The notes below the pieces were generated by a model. It made no database searches. It was not told the origin of the DNA and saw nothing but the letters and a program-made list of their open reading frames with translations. From Tomocerus qinae (lineage: Eukaryota > Arthropoda > Collembola > Entomobryomorpha > Tomoceridae): a stretch of DNA of 64,000 nt. Shown in pieces: positions 10,990 to 24,282 of the stretch. The translations under genes were made by a program, and so were the position numbers. The stretch covers positions 19,592,001-19,656,000 of the forward strand of contig CM034546.1 in NCBI GenBank assembly GCA_020055645.1. Reading direction: 5' to 3'. Within the stretch, counting starts at the first letter, position 1, and each line of letters starts with the position of its first letter.

Positions 10990-12137
10990 TCAAACCATTT
11001 ATTTCCAACGTGACTTTAACGTGACATAGAAATTATAAAGATAATGTCTTTACTGTAACCATCGGAAAGGAATACCCTTTCATCAATTATACATAAAAGC
11101 ATGTGAAAACCAACGGGTTTTCTCATGCGGAATACATGCGATTACTTCAAGGCTTTAAACTTTTATAATATAATGGACAAGTTAAAAGTACCTAGTTAAT
11201 ATCGTTCAAAATTTAATTTGATTACCTACATACGAATTTAGTTTTAGATGATCTAGTGTGGATTATTTAGCTATGTATGGCTTCTCTGTCACTACTAGTA
11301 TGCTCTACTATCTAAAATCTCTATTATTATGATTTATGTGGCTTTTAGTAATAAATATGTCTCTTGCCTTTCAGTCTAAGCACGAACATACAATATAATA
11401 TTATTGTGGAAACCTCCTGTAAATAGTATGTAAAATTGTATTCTGGAATGGATAGGATCATACGATGTCTCCTATCATCTTTTCTTGAATTGTTGTCCTA
11501 CTTTTTCTGTAAATGTGTGAACAGAAGTCCACTTCCAGACATCTAATTGCATAATTGGTACTTGGAAGCGGACTGTCATTTCCAATGTATGGACTAAGGT
11601 CGGACCCTATCAATATATGGATAGCTAAGTATGTCAATGCTAGGTTATTTAGTTAGAATCTAACTTGTCCTAAATATAGAGTTCAAAACAAACTTGGTAT
11701 TAATTTCGCTATTAAAAACAAAAACTACGTACCGTATATTTAGGTATAGTTCTCCCCAACTTGATTGTAGAAACGTGTGCAGATATATTTATTGAACACA
11801 ATAAAGGATTAACATTTCATTAATTATGCAAAAGCACATGAAAAAAGAATTGAGTTTCTCTTTTGGAATATAGACAACGAGGCGACTGCTTAGACCTTCT
11901 AGAATATACTTGGCTTAATACTAAAATCAAATGTACCAAATAAGCAGGTAATAGCGAAAACCCATATCCACATTAAATATCACAATGTATCAAACATTCT
12001 ATCAGTTTATACATTAGAAGAAATTATTATTATAATGCTAATGTAAAGCTGAACTAATAAAATAAAGCATCCATAATGGCATGGAATTGTAAAGCAAAAA
12101 CTACGTAAATCTAGAAATAAATCTCTTCTACTTGACT
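10990..12137. repeat. Intergenic blocks shared with the flanks of receptors 1B and 1C
   Basis: No gene. Several stretches recur: 11065-11165 and 11795-11945 (GGAAAGGAATA or its variant, then CATTAATTATGCAAAAGCAC and so on) match 12950-13130, 21303-21490 and 24283-24440. The stretch 11690-11830 matches 21205-21320, and 11948-12060 matches 23735-23850. These look like remnants of duplicated receptor loci rather than a single transposon. Confidence 0.55.
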
Positions 12138-12928
12138 CAGGGTTGTGGGTCGGGTTTTTTATGGGTTGGGGTTTTTTGGGTTTTTTTGGCAAAAAACCCA
12201 CCCCGCTTCACTTAAAAAACCCGGGGTTTATTGGGTTTTTTGGGTTTTTTACAAAACATGCTATAATGTACGCTAAAGCTCCATCTATATAAGTAAAACA
12301 TACTAAGTTTGTCATATTTCTATTTGAAAATGTAAACAAATGCATAATCAGGTGGAAGCAAAATATTTAGCTTTTATACTTTATAAAATATACTTGCAGT
12401 AATTCGTGTGAATATATATAAACATCACGATCGTGATGTGATTATTTGTTTTATGTATATATTTTAATCGCCGTGAAGATATTAGTTTAATTACATTTAA
12501 CTTCTACTTACGAAATGCCAATGAATGCATAAGTGGAAACATTAATTATACTGAATTTTAATTAATCACTTACATATTTATTACTGTACTGCTTTAAGCT
12601 CCATATTAATTAAAAATTTCTTTAAGTCATTTTAATCAGTAATATATAATAATACATAGTTTTTCACTAGTTATCAAATATAGGTGCTCACGAAAAATAC
12701 TTCGTGTTAACTGTGCTAAAACATGTTAAAAATTAAATTTTTATGCCTTAATTTTTGAAGACGTTAATACTGGTAGTTTTAGGATTACATGGTTGTTGTT
12801 ATTGTCAGCTGTAGTTTTCCTATATGTAGGCTTGTATTTATGCCTATAATTATATAAAAAACCCTTAAACCCAAAAAACCCGGGGTCGAGGGTTTTTTCC
12901 TAAAAAACCAGGGTTTTTCGATACCTTG
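12138..12928. mobile_element. Non-autonomous hAT element
   Basis: CAGGGTTGTGGG at the left and CGATACCTTG at the right, with target duplication ACTTGACT at 12130-12137 and 12929-12936. Arms contain runs of GGGTTTTTT and AAAAAACCC. The interior is AT-rich and non-coding. A decayed relative of its left arm is at 57011-57150. Confidence 0.88.
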
Positions 12929-12949
12929 ACTTGACTATTATGTTAATCA

Positions 12950-13130
12950 AAAGAAAGGAATAAACCTTCGTCGATTATTCAAAAGCATGTGGAAAACAAC
13001 GGGTTCTCCTTATGGAATGCTTATATTTCTTTGGCAATATAATTAATGAAGCAAAATAAAATAAATATGCTCTAAGCTAATTTGGTTAAATTGGACTATC
13101 AAATGAACATTGTAAATCTTTCCACATTAC
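12950..13130. repeat. Dispersed block shared with 21303-21490
   Basis: About 180 bp beginning AAGAAAGGAATAAACCTT and running through GGTTAAATTGGACTATCAAA closely matches 21303-21490. A short 60-codon frame over its end is not credible as a gene. Confidence 0.65.
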
Positions 13131-13762
13131 GTATTTGTCCATCTGAAGAGAAAGTTATAAGTTTCATACAGTTAAAAATTATTACCAACTATCAACATTT
13201 TATATACATTATAAACTTACTTAGGTATGTATTATATTGTAGTATATTATGGTTAAATTTATAGGCCGAGAAACATGAATCGCAAGAATGATGCATTAAT
13301 TCTAAGTATGCGGTATACATTGATATTATGAGTCTTATAAATATATTGATTTTGAGACTATTAGTTTGGTTTATTTACAGTCATAAACAATTCGATAGGA
13401 ATGGCGTGATGACATTATAAGAAAGTAGCCAAATAATTTAGGCTGAAAATGTGAAGAAATGATGAAGCAAGAAACTCTGACAAGCTAACTCAATAAATGA
13501 AGACTACACTATATGGCTATACAATAATACAATTGTCTTAATATACCACATTAATACATTATATCTCAAATGGAATGGAATAACATTATTTTTGCAAGTT
13601 AGGTATTATCTCTTCACCCTTCGAAATTGGATTTAAAATAATTTTATTTTTGACCCTTACAACGTAAGTTCTAAACTTCCCCCTTTCCTTCACCTTTTCA
13701 TTACGAGTCCCTAATATAAAAATACAAACCTTGTGTTAAATCATTGAATGAAAAAGACAGTT
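13131..13762. other. Gene-free stretch downstream of receptor 3
   Basis: AT-rich DNA with no recognised feature. Confidence 0.4.
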
Positions 13763-15091
13763 CTACAACCATTTGTTGTATTTAGTATGATCTACTTTAA
13801 GTGACAAAACCATATTCATTGTGTGTATTGCCATTATTTCCAAAATGGAAAATGACGATGACCTCTTGAAAGTAAAAAATGGACCGATGTTGTATGTCAT
13901 TGGTCGACAGCTTTTTAATATTCGTCGAATTAGTGGATGTCCATTTCTCTTCCAGCTTTGGATAAAATTTAGTGATTTTATATTCACCTTAGCAGCTAAA
14001 GGAAATGCAACTGATTCTCCACATAAAAAGAGTACACTTATAAATGGTAAAACTATGTAGGACTGGAAGGGTAAAATTCTATAGAATTTGATACTTCCAA
14101 AATTAGTTATTATATTCGTTACACATACCGCAAATATAATCACTGGGGAACAATAAAAGATTAATAGGTTATTTACATCTGAATTGAGGGCATACAAAGC
14201 CTTATAAACCGTCAAACAAACTAACGGATGGCGGAGGAAATTGGATTTTGTTTTATGGAGTGCTTTGTATTTACATTTTTGTGGAGTTATCAAGTTAAGC
14301 CAAAATACTACTACTATTGCATATGTCATAGCCCATTCAAATACTAAAACAATAGGGCAAGCAATGTGCATTACAAGAAGAGCACCAAATGGCAATGCTA
14401 GCAATCTCAGGAATAAATAATCTATATTAAGTAATTGTAACAAATACACAACCGGACTGAAAGGAATAGTGACAAGTGAAATGGATGTAAATATCGCTAA
14501 AGCTATCGCAGCTGGCGTCAAAAACTTCAAAAAAAATATAATGGTCTTAAATTCTTGGATTTCTGTAGATTCCGATGGATGTATGTGTCCTACACACAAA
14601 ATATAAATATACATAAATATATTGTGTTGTAGATGTATATGCACCTGCATCGTATATTGTACCGGGCATTATAACTTCATTCCCGTAGAAACGCTACATC
14701 ATATTTATTTACTTAACTTACCAGTTAATTTCTTGTCCAATGCTATTACGCTGTTCACAGTGGAGCAAACATGATTTCTAAAACAGAATAAAATACAATG
14801 GAAAATGTGAGATGCTGGCAGTAACAATCCGAGTATTAAATGAACGATGACTTGTTCCAATGGAAAGGATGGATAGAATATTTGCAGTAGCAGAGTTCCT
14901 GTGATAAAAATATTTACTATAACACTTGCAGCAAATCCAAAAAACCACATTAGTAATTTTCGTTTGTCTGTAACTACAAAAAAGTTATTCTCTTCCCTTG
15001 ACCAGTTAATTGGCGCTCCACACAATTTATCTACGAATATGTCGAAAAAATTTTGTACACTACAAAGAAGTTTGTAACCCAAAGTACCCAT
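13763..15091 (-). CDS. Chemoreceptor-like multi-span membrane protein, separate lineage (receptor 3)
   Basis: Exons 15091-14722 and 14589-13763 join in phase for 398 residues. Exon 1 holds two hydrophobic spans (MWFFGFAASVIVNIFITG and LEQVIVHLILGLLLPASHIF) and ends CSTVNSVIALDKKLTG. Exon 2 contributes about five more spans. The C terminus RRILKSCRPMTYNIGPFFTF followed by a SILEIM..HTMNMVLSL helix resembles the last loop and helix of arthropod gustatory/odorant receptors. It shares the phase-1 intron after a KKLTG-type exon end with family 2 (KLKG) but little sequence. The encoded protein looks complete. The ligand is unknown. It could alternatively be called only a seven-span orphan receptor. 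Confidence 0.72.
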
Positions 15092-16348
15092 TTCTTTACT
15101 CCAATCTTAATTTCGTGAATTTGTTTTGAAAATATTTATATACAGCCTAATTTTTATACTTGTATTCAATCCTAGTTGTGTTATCATTTGACATGTATGT
15201 TACTGGATTGAAAACTGTTTTAGTAATGACCGATTTCGATTAAGTTTTCCTACCTTCTTCCTGACAAATGTAGACAGCGGTGATCTACGCTGTTCATACG
15301 TGGACAAAAGTTGTCTGGATTTCGTAATAAGCTAAGTTAAACGTATAGTCATAATATATATCCGAGCATGTGAAGGTTTTCAAAATTTTCACATCTCAGG
15401 TTTTACATCTCTTGATATTGAAATTTACAACCACGTACTGCAGTTTTGCAACCACATATTGAAGTTTTACAACAACTGCCATTATACAACCGAGAACTTA
15501 AGCATTACTTTCAAAATCTATACTTTATATGACCGCGAAACACACTATTAAAATTATCACACAAGTAAATTGTAAATTTTTATTTAAAACTAGTGAACCC
15601 AGCTAAGGGGGCAAATCTAGCACTCAAGAGAAATTCAGCAGGCCACCCATCACAGTAATAAAAACAATTTCGAAAACATCCCATTAGGTTGTTAACTTTG
15701 TAAATACAAAGTACATTTAAATTAATACACCTTTATTTTCTACAGTGGTTGGAAAAATTATAGCTGCAGCCCCATGCAACTTCCTGATAAAAAGGAATTT
15801 CCTACACCAAAATAATAACTGTAGATAGTAGCATCAAATATAGGGAACAATGAAAGACTATTTCCGAAAAAAATCACACAAAGTTACCAAAACTTTTAAA
15901 ATCGAAAAAATAAGATTCCCTCTAGGATTTTGGAAAAACGTTCAAATCCCATGAGTACAACTTACGAATAAATATTTTTAAAGAATAGTTAATTACCCAG
16001 TGCTGTTATTTAATTCTACAAAAAGATATCCCAACTGGCACAAAGGAATTAAGAGGGTAGTAAAAAGTAAACCTAGCTCTATTAAAAACTGTTGAATAAG
16101 TTTTTCGATATTATAGCAGAACCAATTTGGGTTAGAAGTTTTGAAATGCTATTTAATACGCACATTCATTCAACATTACGATCATTACGAAATGTTCCCT
16201 TTCGCTAATCATTTCCATTCGATCCCCAGTCACCTTTTAACCTTCTTATGTAAACTATTATTATTTAGATGTTATAACAATAATATGAAACAACTCATTT
16301 CGTTGGTTTAGAGGAATTGGGCTTGCGCATTTTACTTTTTTTGCTTTT
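15092..16348. other. Gene-free stretch with remnants of an inverted-repeat element
   Basis: At about 15365-15500 there are phrases (AATTTTCACATCTCAGGTTT, TTTACAACCA) related to the mariner-type MITE at 31183-31653. The rest shows nothing recognisable. Confidence 0.35.
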
Positions 16349-16472
16349 AAGGAGCCTGCATATATTACGTGTGCAGTTGATGGGAGGAGGGGATACCCAA
16401 AAGTGTTGCAGTCAGCACTTGCGTTACACATGTGGGAGGGGGTTTTGCTTTACGTAATATATGCAGGTTCCC
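16349..16472. mobile_element. Short MITE with CATATATTACGT ends
   Basis: GGAGCCTGCATATATTACGT at the left and its near-perfect inverse at the right (one mismatch), with G-rich tracts between. Same general design as the MITE at 7813-8130. Confidence 0.75.
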
Positions 16473-17604
16473 TAGGTTCTCCCTACCACACGTACATACA
16501 TATATATATATATAAATATATATAGACAGGTAAATTTATCAAGTCTGCGATTATATATAGAGATACATCAATCAGATTTTCAGAATTTTCAAACTGGAGT
16601 TTAACGTACTCATTCGAAATTATATGCTTGGTCTTCATTTTTCATTAAGACATTTTGAAGCACGAATAACGGATGGTAATGCCATATAAAAATACGAATT
16701 CTTGTGTACTCCTATATGTGAAAATTATCATCTCTTAAAGCTGACTCGACGATGCGCAAAACATTGGTAACACATACTCTGTGTTGAATACAAATGTCAT
16801 ATTTTTTAAAACATGTACTACATATTTTCAGAGGGGATTTTGTGCCTCCTAATTTTTCAAAATTTATTAGTTTGCGTAGTAAGAGAAATACAAGGGAATT
16901 GAAAAACTCGCCTCATTCTCTGTTTTATGAAAATATTTATAAAAAATCAGGAGACAATACCCACTGCAAAATTTTGTGCTTTATTCTTTAAAGTACTTCG
17001 ACATACAAGTGGATTTGATAATTTGAAACCTTTTGCTGAAAAATCACCACAATGACGAAAGAAAAAAGAAGCTGCAAACAAAAAATTCTGCAACTAATGC
17101 AACTAATGGAATTTTTTCTGCTTAAAGTCAGGCTACAAGTGGGACAAGGAAAATGTAAGGTCGTACATTATTAAGATTCATTACATAACTTTGCATCATT
17201 TATTTCCTTTTAAAATACTTTAAATTTTTACTATTTGACATTGACCATGCTTACATTTCTCATTGGCTATTTTCGATAAATGCAATAAAAAGTTATATTA
17301 ATTAGTAATGCAAGCACATCGGCTCATCTTAATACAAGAATTTATTATTTAATTACTAGCTTTGTTATTATACCACAGCCTTTTTATTTAATTTAGCATC
17401 CATTACATGTCTACGGTTGTGTAACCGCAGTTCATAGCTGCGAAAATTTCTACCTGTAGATGTAAAACTTTAGATGGGAAAATTCCTAGTTTCTAAGTAT
17501 ATAGAGAGTGAAAGTGGAATGTACCTCATTTCATTATATTGAAATGTTTTACTGTTTTCTTGGAAGTTCTCCTACCTCCTCCTGGCAGAAAATATGGAGA
17601 ACAC
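16473..17604. other. Gene-free stretch
   Basis: An AT dinucleotide tract sits at about 16498-16530. A 65-codon frame at 16794-16991 has no recognisable content. At about 17395-17480 there is a fragment related to the 31183-31653 element (GTAAAACTTTAGATGGGAAA). Confidence 0.35.
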
Positions 17605-18228
17605 ACTCTAAAAAAAATTCAGCACAAGCAGTTGAGTAAACTGCTTTTTGATCAACCTTGTCTAAAATTTTGACAACTGTTGTTTAAATCTAACTCAATG
17701 AGTTGGAATGTGCAACTGTTGTATAATATTTTAGCAATGGATGAGTAAATTGCTGTTATCGTCAACGATTAAATATAATTTACTCAACCATTGCTGATTA
17801 TTAAATCATTGTTGTATAAATTTTTAGCAATGGTTAATTAAACTGCTGGTATCGTCAACGGTTAGATATAATTTACTCAACCATTGCTAATTGATTAGTC
17901 AATGATCGGACTAATAATACTCAAAATGTTGAGCATTTCCCAGAAAGGAATAAGTACAGGCTATTCCTTCCATTATGACAACAAGTAAATGTAGGTATGT
18001 GGTAATGTGCCTCGATAGTACAGAGCAGGAGCAAGGCTTCGGTACCCGCATCGGGTTATACTTTTTGCACATGTTTACTCTGGCATTGAGTAAAAACTTA
18101 AATCAAGAGTTGAGGAATACGTTTATACACCATGTTGAGTAAACTGAACTCAATATGTCAGTCGGCGCATTTTTAACTCAGTTGTTGAGTTCAGTTTACT
18201 CAAATTTGACTGAAAATTTCTTAGAGTG
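17605..18228. mobile_element. Inverted-repeat DNA transposon remnant with CACTCTAA ends
   Basis: Left end CACTCTAAAAAAAATTCAG and right end CTGAAAATTTCTTAGAGTG are inverted. Subterminal GTTGAGTAAACTG phrases appear on both arms in opposite orientation, and TTTACTCAACCATTGCT recurs inside. No clear target duplication, so the superfamily is open. No transposase frame. Confidence 0.7.
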
Positions 18229-19924
18229 CACAAGCAAAGTAATGTAAAATCCAATTTCTTTAAAAGTATTTGAGGTAGTAGTGAACCACATTGCACATAC
18301 ATGAACAAAAAGTTTCGCAATAGAACGGTTGACCGGGTTGACTGTATACTTAGTGTTTGGACGAGGATTTCTCTCTGTCGTGATTCCGTGACGTGGCTAA
18401 GCCAAGTAGAATTCAAGCCTGTTTTTTTACCAGCAACCTTCCAAGTAAAGGTATCGATATTGTAGTGGAGGAGTGTAAGCATAAGACATAAATATAGTGA
18501 AGACATTTGTTATTATTCTACTGAATAAATTATAAATGAATAGTGAGTTAAAATTATTAGGTGTGTATGAATTTAAGAAATATTATTATTAATTTATTAC
18601 AAGATATCTTCCTCGAAAGGTCATTAATATATCAGGGTAATATATGTATGAAAAAAATTTGAAATTTGATATTGGATCTCAACTAATGAAAACCTATGCA
18701 GATAGGGGAATGTAAAAAACAGTTTCTTTCCCATTTTTGATACATCGCCCCCTTCTCTCAGGACACACCCCCCCCAAGGTCGAAAAGCATATACAAAAAA
18801 TCTCGGTAACTATACTTGACCGATTTGGATAAAAATGTTTTTAAATTGAATAAGACAATATTTGCTCCAGGGGTTCTGCGATCCGTTTCAAAATTCTAAC
18901 TCCAACATTCAAAATAAATTTCAAAATTTTGAAAAAAGTCGTTTTTTGAAATTTACCGCTTATAAAGCAAATTTTACTGTAATAGCTATAGGAACAGCCA
19001 GTTTTCATATTACATCAATTTGACCTCTAAAAATGTCAGTGGTCAACTTTTTGAAACACTCCAATATATCTTTTGTTTCCTATCAATCAGCATCTAAATA
19101 ACTCGAGCAGAACGATTATTGACACAAATTTTGTACCAGTAATAGGTCAAAGATCAATTTCTATACAATAGCAAAAATGACATTCTCACAAATTTATCTT
19201 TGACTTAGCTTACTTAGCTTACTAGCTTTAGCTTACTTTGATTAGCCAAACTTCCTTCTCTAAGCTAATGCAATACTAGTTAAAATTCCGGAATGCATTC
19301 CATCTCTTGACATACTAGGTGATAGGTGAAGGGCATGCAGCTTTAGTGGACAAATCAATGGAAATCAAACAAAAAAAGATTTAGCAGTTAACAAAAATGA
19401 GTACAAAAAATATACGAAATTCAAAACTTTTTTTCACCGTTTGCAAATATTTTAAATATAGTCATATCGCTTTCAACCCCCAAAATAGAAAAATTTCTAC
19501 TTGGAAAATTAAAAGCGGCCGATTCTCCTTGTAGTATACTGGATTTGTACTAAATGCTTTTGGAATGTTTTTGATGGCAATGATGGCATTGTTGTTAGAA
19601 CAAACTTTTATTAAGCAGCCATATCTCTCTGTGACCGAAATTATGTTTGCCAAATACTTCACATTTCACATTGTGCATTGCCATTACAGATGCTCTTTTG
19701 ATGCCATTCGTTTATCATTAACAAATCGCAATACAATCTTTTAATTGTATATTTCACAACGACTTCATTCTACGACGTAATTCATTTCATTACAATAAAT
19801 AATATTTTTAAAAAACCTATAAAAATTATGTACTATCAAAGTTTTCATTTTTAACTTTCAATCCTTGATGGTGTACTACGATTTATAAAATAACATTCTA
19901 AAAGTTCCTAAATGCATCGCTGAG
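18229..19924. other. Gene-free stretch
   Basis: The frame at 18150-18506 (minus) overlaps the transposon end and has no domain. No gene is supported. A C-rich CACACCCCCCCC tract lies near 18765. Confidence 0.35.
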
Positions 19925-20443
19925 GTGATAAAAAATAATTTCATAATTTTGTACAGGAACAAATCAGGACATCAAATCGTCGAAAATAACCCAATTCATA
20001 TAACTTTTCCAACCAGTAGTTATCCCTTTGATGCTTGGAGGGAGTATATTAACCGCTGGGTTGATAGTCCATGTAGAATTAGATCCGACCTATTTCCTGT
20101 GTCGTGTATTATACCACACTACAAAAACAATTTAGTTCTTCGATTATTTCAGTTTGCAATATATTTCCCAGGTGTTGTTCATGTTGGACTCACTTATGTT
20201 TTGTACTTGTTCTTTTTTTATTATTTTTACTCTTTACTCGGATGGCTGGAAATAATCACTCCACGCAAACAAAAACCTTTTGGAAGTCTATTATTATCAA
20301 TAAGAATCGCATCAGACGTCAATTTGAAAAGGCTAAAATTATCGTCAAACAACAACTGTACATCAACAAACTCTAAAACGAGACAATTGGACTGTCGTTA
20401 TCCTGCTGCTGGCTGTAACAATCGGCTGTGTTCTTATTGCTAA
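19925..20443 (+). CDS. Uncertain open frame with hydrophobic segments
   Basis: A 172-codon frame with two adjacent hydrophobic stretches (LRLFQFAIYFPGVVHVGLTY, YLFFFYYFYSLL) followed by WLEIITPRKQ. The last phrase is loosely like the FWLNLITPQKCK loop of receptor 3. It may be a receptor exon remnant or chance. No start context or splice structure could be established. Confidence 0.2.
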   Translation: MIKNNFIILYRNKSGHQIVENNPIHITFPTSSYPFDAWREYINRWVDSPCRIRSDLFPVSCIIPHYKNNLVLRLFQFAIYFPGVVHVGLTYVLYLFFFYYFYSLLGWLEIITPRKQKPFGSLLLSIRIASDVNLKRLKLSSNNNCTSTNSKTRQLDCRYPAAGCNNRLCSYC

Positions 20444-21190
20444 TTTCAGCACTATCAAATTGCACCATCTGATTCAAATGCCCTTTTTCCTTTTAATGCC
20501 AGGTGCTTCCTTTTCTCTCCCATGCAATTATTGCTAGCATTTTAATTTACTCCGCGTCCTTGTTTTTTGAAAATTCAAGTACATTCTTGCAATCCTTGCG
20601 TCATATCTGCAATCCTCTACAGACCCGATAACTTGCAGCTTTGCCTTACCTAAAAGTACAAGTTCACAACTACTTTTTCTTTAAGCGAAGTACCTTGTTG
20701 GATGTATTTGCTTTTGTATTGTACAATACAAATAAAACTCCTGATGTTAATAAATGTGTAGACAACATGTACTAAAAAGAAATGTTAGAAATAATTAATA
20801 TATCCTAAATAAATTACGAAAAATAAAAACGACCGAGAATTTGGTTTGTATATTGTATATACGTGTATTCTCTCGTATCTTGCTTTTAGCATAGTTGTTC
20901 GACTTTCCCTCTTTTCGTAATTTTAACCATTTCCACCGATGTACATAATATAGTGTATATATGATGAAGTAAACTCTACTCGAATGGAATTTATTGCTTT
21001 ACAAAACTAGACATTATAAAACACAAATTAAAATTAGAAAAAGTGATTGAATGTTGACAGAAAAATAAAGACCGTCACAATACTAGATTTTCCCGGTCGG
21101 TGTCTTAAGTTAGTGCTAAATGTAATGAGCCCAATCTAAGAAATATGTGGCTAATTAAACGATATTTTAGTGTTTGAAGTCTAAACTTCT
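20444..21190. other. Gene-free stretch
   Basis: No repeat structure, RNA gene or coding signal recognised. Confidence 0.35.
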
Positions 21191-21194
21191 TCCA

Positions 21195-21490
21195 GAGCAG
21201 AGTTCAAAACACTTTCAGTGTTAGTTTCGCTAAAAGCAAAGACCACGTATACCTAGGTATAATTCTTCCCAACTTATAGAAACATGTACAGAGACATTTA
21301 TTAAGTTAAACATAAGAAAGGAATAACCTTTCATCAATTATTCAAAAGCACGTGGAAAACAACGGATTCCCTCTTATGGAATGTATACATTTCTCCGCTA
21401 ATATAATTGATAAAGCAAAATGAAATAAATAGGCTCTATTTGAATTTGGTTAAATTGGACTATCAAACGAAGCTTGTAAAATCTTTCCAG
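21195..21490. repeat. Dispersed block 3' of receptor 1B
   Basis: 21205-21320 matches 11690-11830 and 21303-21490 matches 12950-13130. It lies just beyond the 3' end of receptor 1B. Confidence 0.65.
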
Positions 21491-21863
21491 TTCACGTAAT
21501 TATGCATCCCAAGAGCAAGTTATAAATTCTACATTGTTTACAATACCAACGTTGTTAAAATTACATCATATTATAGTTATTCAAACTTTGACATTGTCGT
21601 AACGCAGGCTCTTGATCAGGAATTAAGAAGAAAATAATGTAAATTAGTAAAACGTTTATTTTCGAAGCAGATTGCAGGTGATGCCTTGTATTGTATTACC
21701 TTGTATTGTGTATTGCTGATAGTCGGTGTTTAATTTTATATTTTCGAATGAACATGAGTACATTGTGCTTTAATATTAATTTAGCAGTAAACATGTATTT
21801 TCCTTGATTTTTGCCTTTATTGATATTGCATTAAGTAATTAATACCGATATACATTATGCACA

Positions 21864-21869
21864 TTTATT
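21864..21869 (-). terminator. Polyadenylation signal of receptor 1B
   Basis: AATAAA on the minus strand, about 30 bp after the stop codon. Confidence 0.5.
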
Positions 21870-21897
21870 GCACAGACAATTTTAATTAAATGATTAT

Positions 21898-23328
21898 TTA
21901 AATGGCATCAAACACTTGACCCAAGTCGCCAGTAGACATTAACAATTTCGTCGCCCCCATACTAATGCTCAAAACAAACCGTGGAACGCTTTTAGTAGTG
22001 ATTGGGTCGTCCAACCCTATTTTAAAATGTATTTCTTTTTGGGAGCACAGAACTTTCTTTGCATATTTGGCATCCACGGTGTTTTGGGAAGAGTAAAGCT
22101 TTGAGTAGCTTTTAATAGAATCATTTAACATTTCTGTGCATTTATGTATAGTTACTAAAATTATACACCAGACAAGAAAAACGCTAAAGCCAGCAATACA
22201 AAGTAGGATAAAGGAAATGACAGATAGGACCTTGTAATACTTTATAATAATGACTACACCAATTATAATTACTCTCGTGACCAAAGATTGAATTGGACCA
22301 AGAATCAAGCCAAGGTCATTTTGGGCATATTGTATGTAATATCTGCATATGTAGCCGTATTTTAAAACGATCAAGGGATCCTGGCGAACAATATCGTCTG
22401 ATTTATACTCTTTTTGTCCCAGCCTGTTGAATAAAATTTGCTGGAAATAAATTTATCAAATTTAGTAATATATAGTGATAAGTATTTATAAAATTGGTTA
22501 GTTACCTTAACTCGTTTTGTAAAACATAAATATTTTCATATCCAATTAGCATTAGACCAATAATGGCAGCAAGTAAGCTTGTAGTAGTAAGACTCATCCA
22601 AAATATTACAATTGAACATAAAACGACAAGCGAGAAATGTTGATATTTTGTAGGTAGGTCAACATAGAGAAATAATGGTTCCCGGTAGAAAAACAAATAA
22701 GATATTGTTACAATAAAGGGAAAAGCATACGGTAGTTTGGAAATCAACGTGATTATCTTTTCCACTTTGTGAGCTGGACATTCTTGCTGATTTTGAATAT
22801 ACCGCTCTGCAAAACATATGATTATCAATAAAATGGTTAGATGTCAATGTTTGTCTTAAATTTTGAAACATAAACTGGAATACGACAGATAAATAAATTA
22901 CTTTCAAAATCACGAAGAATGCGCAAGCCATCAGCAATTCCTGCTGCAAGATCCCATGCCATTGTTATCCAAATGAAGTCAACCGCAAGTAGCACGATGC
23001 TTACTCCGCTCAAAAGTAGTGACAAAATGTACGACAATGAAAAGTCGTCATATTGAGAAAATCTTATGAATTGAATTACGTAGAAAATTGTTATTATCAC
23101 GTATATTATGATGTGTAGATAAGTAATGCAAGTTGTAATTTTGTTGTTCCTCCTTTTAACGGCATAGTCTTTTTTGCACCAATAATATGGAGATATTTTT
23201 AAAAAGTAACCTAGCTGGAGGATTTTGTCCAACTGGTTAAATATCTTTCCTGGAATTGAATATATGACATTTGAATCATCGTTATTGGATGGCCTGCTTG
23301 CTGAATTTAAAACTTTTAGTTCCTTCAT
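21898..23328 (-). CDS. Chemoreceptor-like multi-span membrane protein, family 1 member B
   Basis: Exons 23328-22902, 22806-22506 and 22423-21898 join in phase for 417 residues. Exons 2 and 3 (301 and 526 nt) have exactly the lengths seen in member A. Shared signatures: VIYSIPGKIFNQL, KISPYYWCKKDYAVKRRN, FSQYDDFSLSYILSLLLSG, GLRILRDFE at the first exon end, YVDLPTKYQHFS in exon 2, and FKIGLDDPITTKSVPRFVLS with LLMSTGDLG at the tail. All introns are short and GT-AG. A TATATAG box lies on the minus strand near 23396-23386. The gene appears intact. Role: putative membrane receptor of the gustatory-receptor type, ligand unknown. Confidence 0.75.
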
Positions 23329-23734
23329 GGCGGTTTTGTACGCTTTATTAACTGGTGTAATTTGTTTTTGTTTGTATAGGTATTCCTATATAAAACCCAA
23401 CCTTATTTTACAATACGGCACAGTATAGAATGAAAGTCTTATTTGCAACTAGGTAAATAATTTTAACTCTTTGAGACTTTGATTTGTTTTAATGGGCCGT
23501 TGGTGGCTTACATTGTGTAATTGTGTATTGACTTTACAAACGATTTGTACCTACTGAAGACTTTCAAAAGAATAAAATAAGATGAAATATAGAAAGTTTG
23601 GATATTACAGTAGTGTATGATCTAGGTATTTATCAGTATTCAGTATGCACAGAGGAAACCAATTGAATCACACCCGGGTCATATCACGACTATTTTGGAA
23701 AATGTATCGCAGTGTAATATTTAACAGTAGGTAA

Positions 23735-23850
23735 TGGCGCAAACCAATATACACATTAAATATCACAATTTATCAGAAATGCTATCTGTTTATATTCCTA
23801 AGAAGTCTAAGGAAATATTATTATTTGGATAATGTAAATCTAAACTATTC
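23735..23850. repeat. Intergenic block shared with 11948-12060
   Basis: Both contain CACATTAAATATCACAAT, a TATC(A)AAA..TATC.GTTTATA phrase and an ATTATTATT..ATAATG tail. The surrounding 23430-24280 holds nothing else recognisable. Confidence 0.55.
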
Positions 23851-24282
23851 GAATAAGACATCAACCAGGGAATGGAATAGGCAGCTTTTTGGTTTTTCGC
23901 CTTTGTAGTTATTTTAAATTAATTATAATAAATTCCAAAATTGCATATTAAACGTTTTTAAAGTAATAGAAAATGGCAATAGGATTTTTTCTTGTCAAAT
24001 AGAGAAGTGTATACTAACTTCAAATTCAATGGCAAAAAATCTTTACCTATTGCGAATGCCGTAGCAAAAAGCGGCCTTTAACCAAAACGGTGCCTTTTTA
24101 TCTACTTGCTAGCAAAAAGGTAACCTTTATAGTATCCTGGCACCATTAATAATATTCCTAACATAATATAATGGTCTACACACAATTATACTTATATTTT
24201 TTATCTTGATGTTCTAATCACATTTTTTCCCAATGTGACTATTTTACTAAAGGTTATACAATTATTTTCATTGCCTTAAACA

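Noticed and set aside
12007-12201. Proline/lysine-rich minus frame
   Set aside because: Produced by the GGGTTTTTT runs of the hAT element arm.
18150-18506. 118-codon minus frame
   Set aside because: Overlaps the transposon end at 18228, has no domain and no supporting exon structure.
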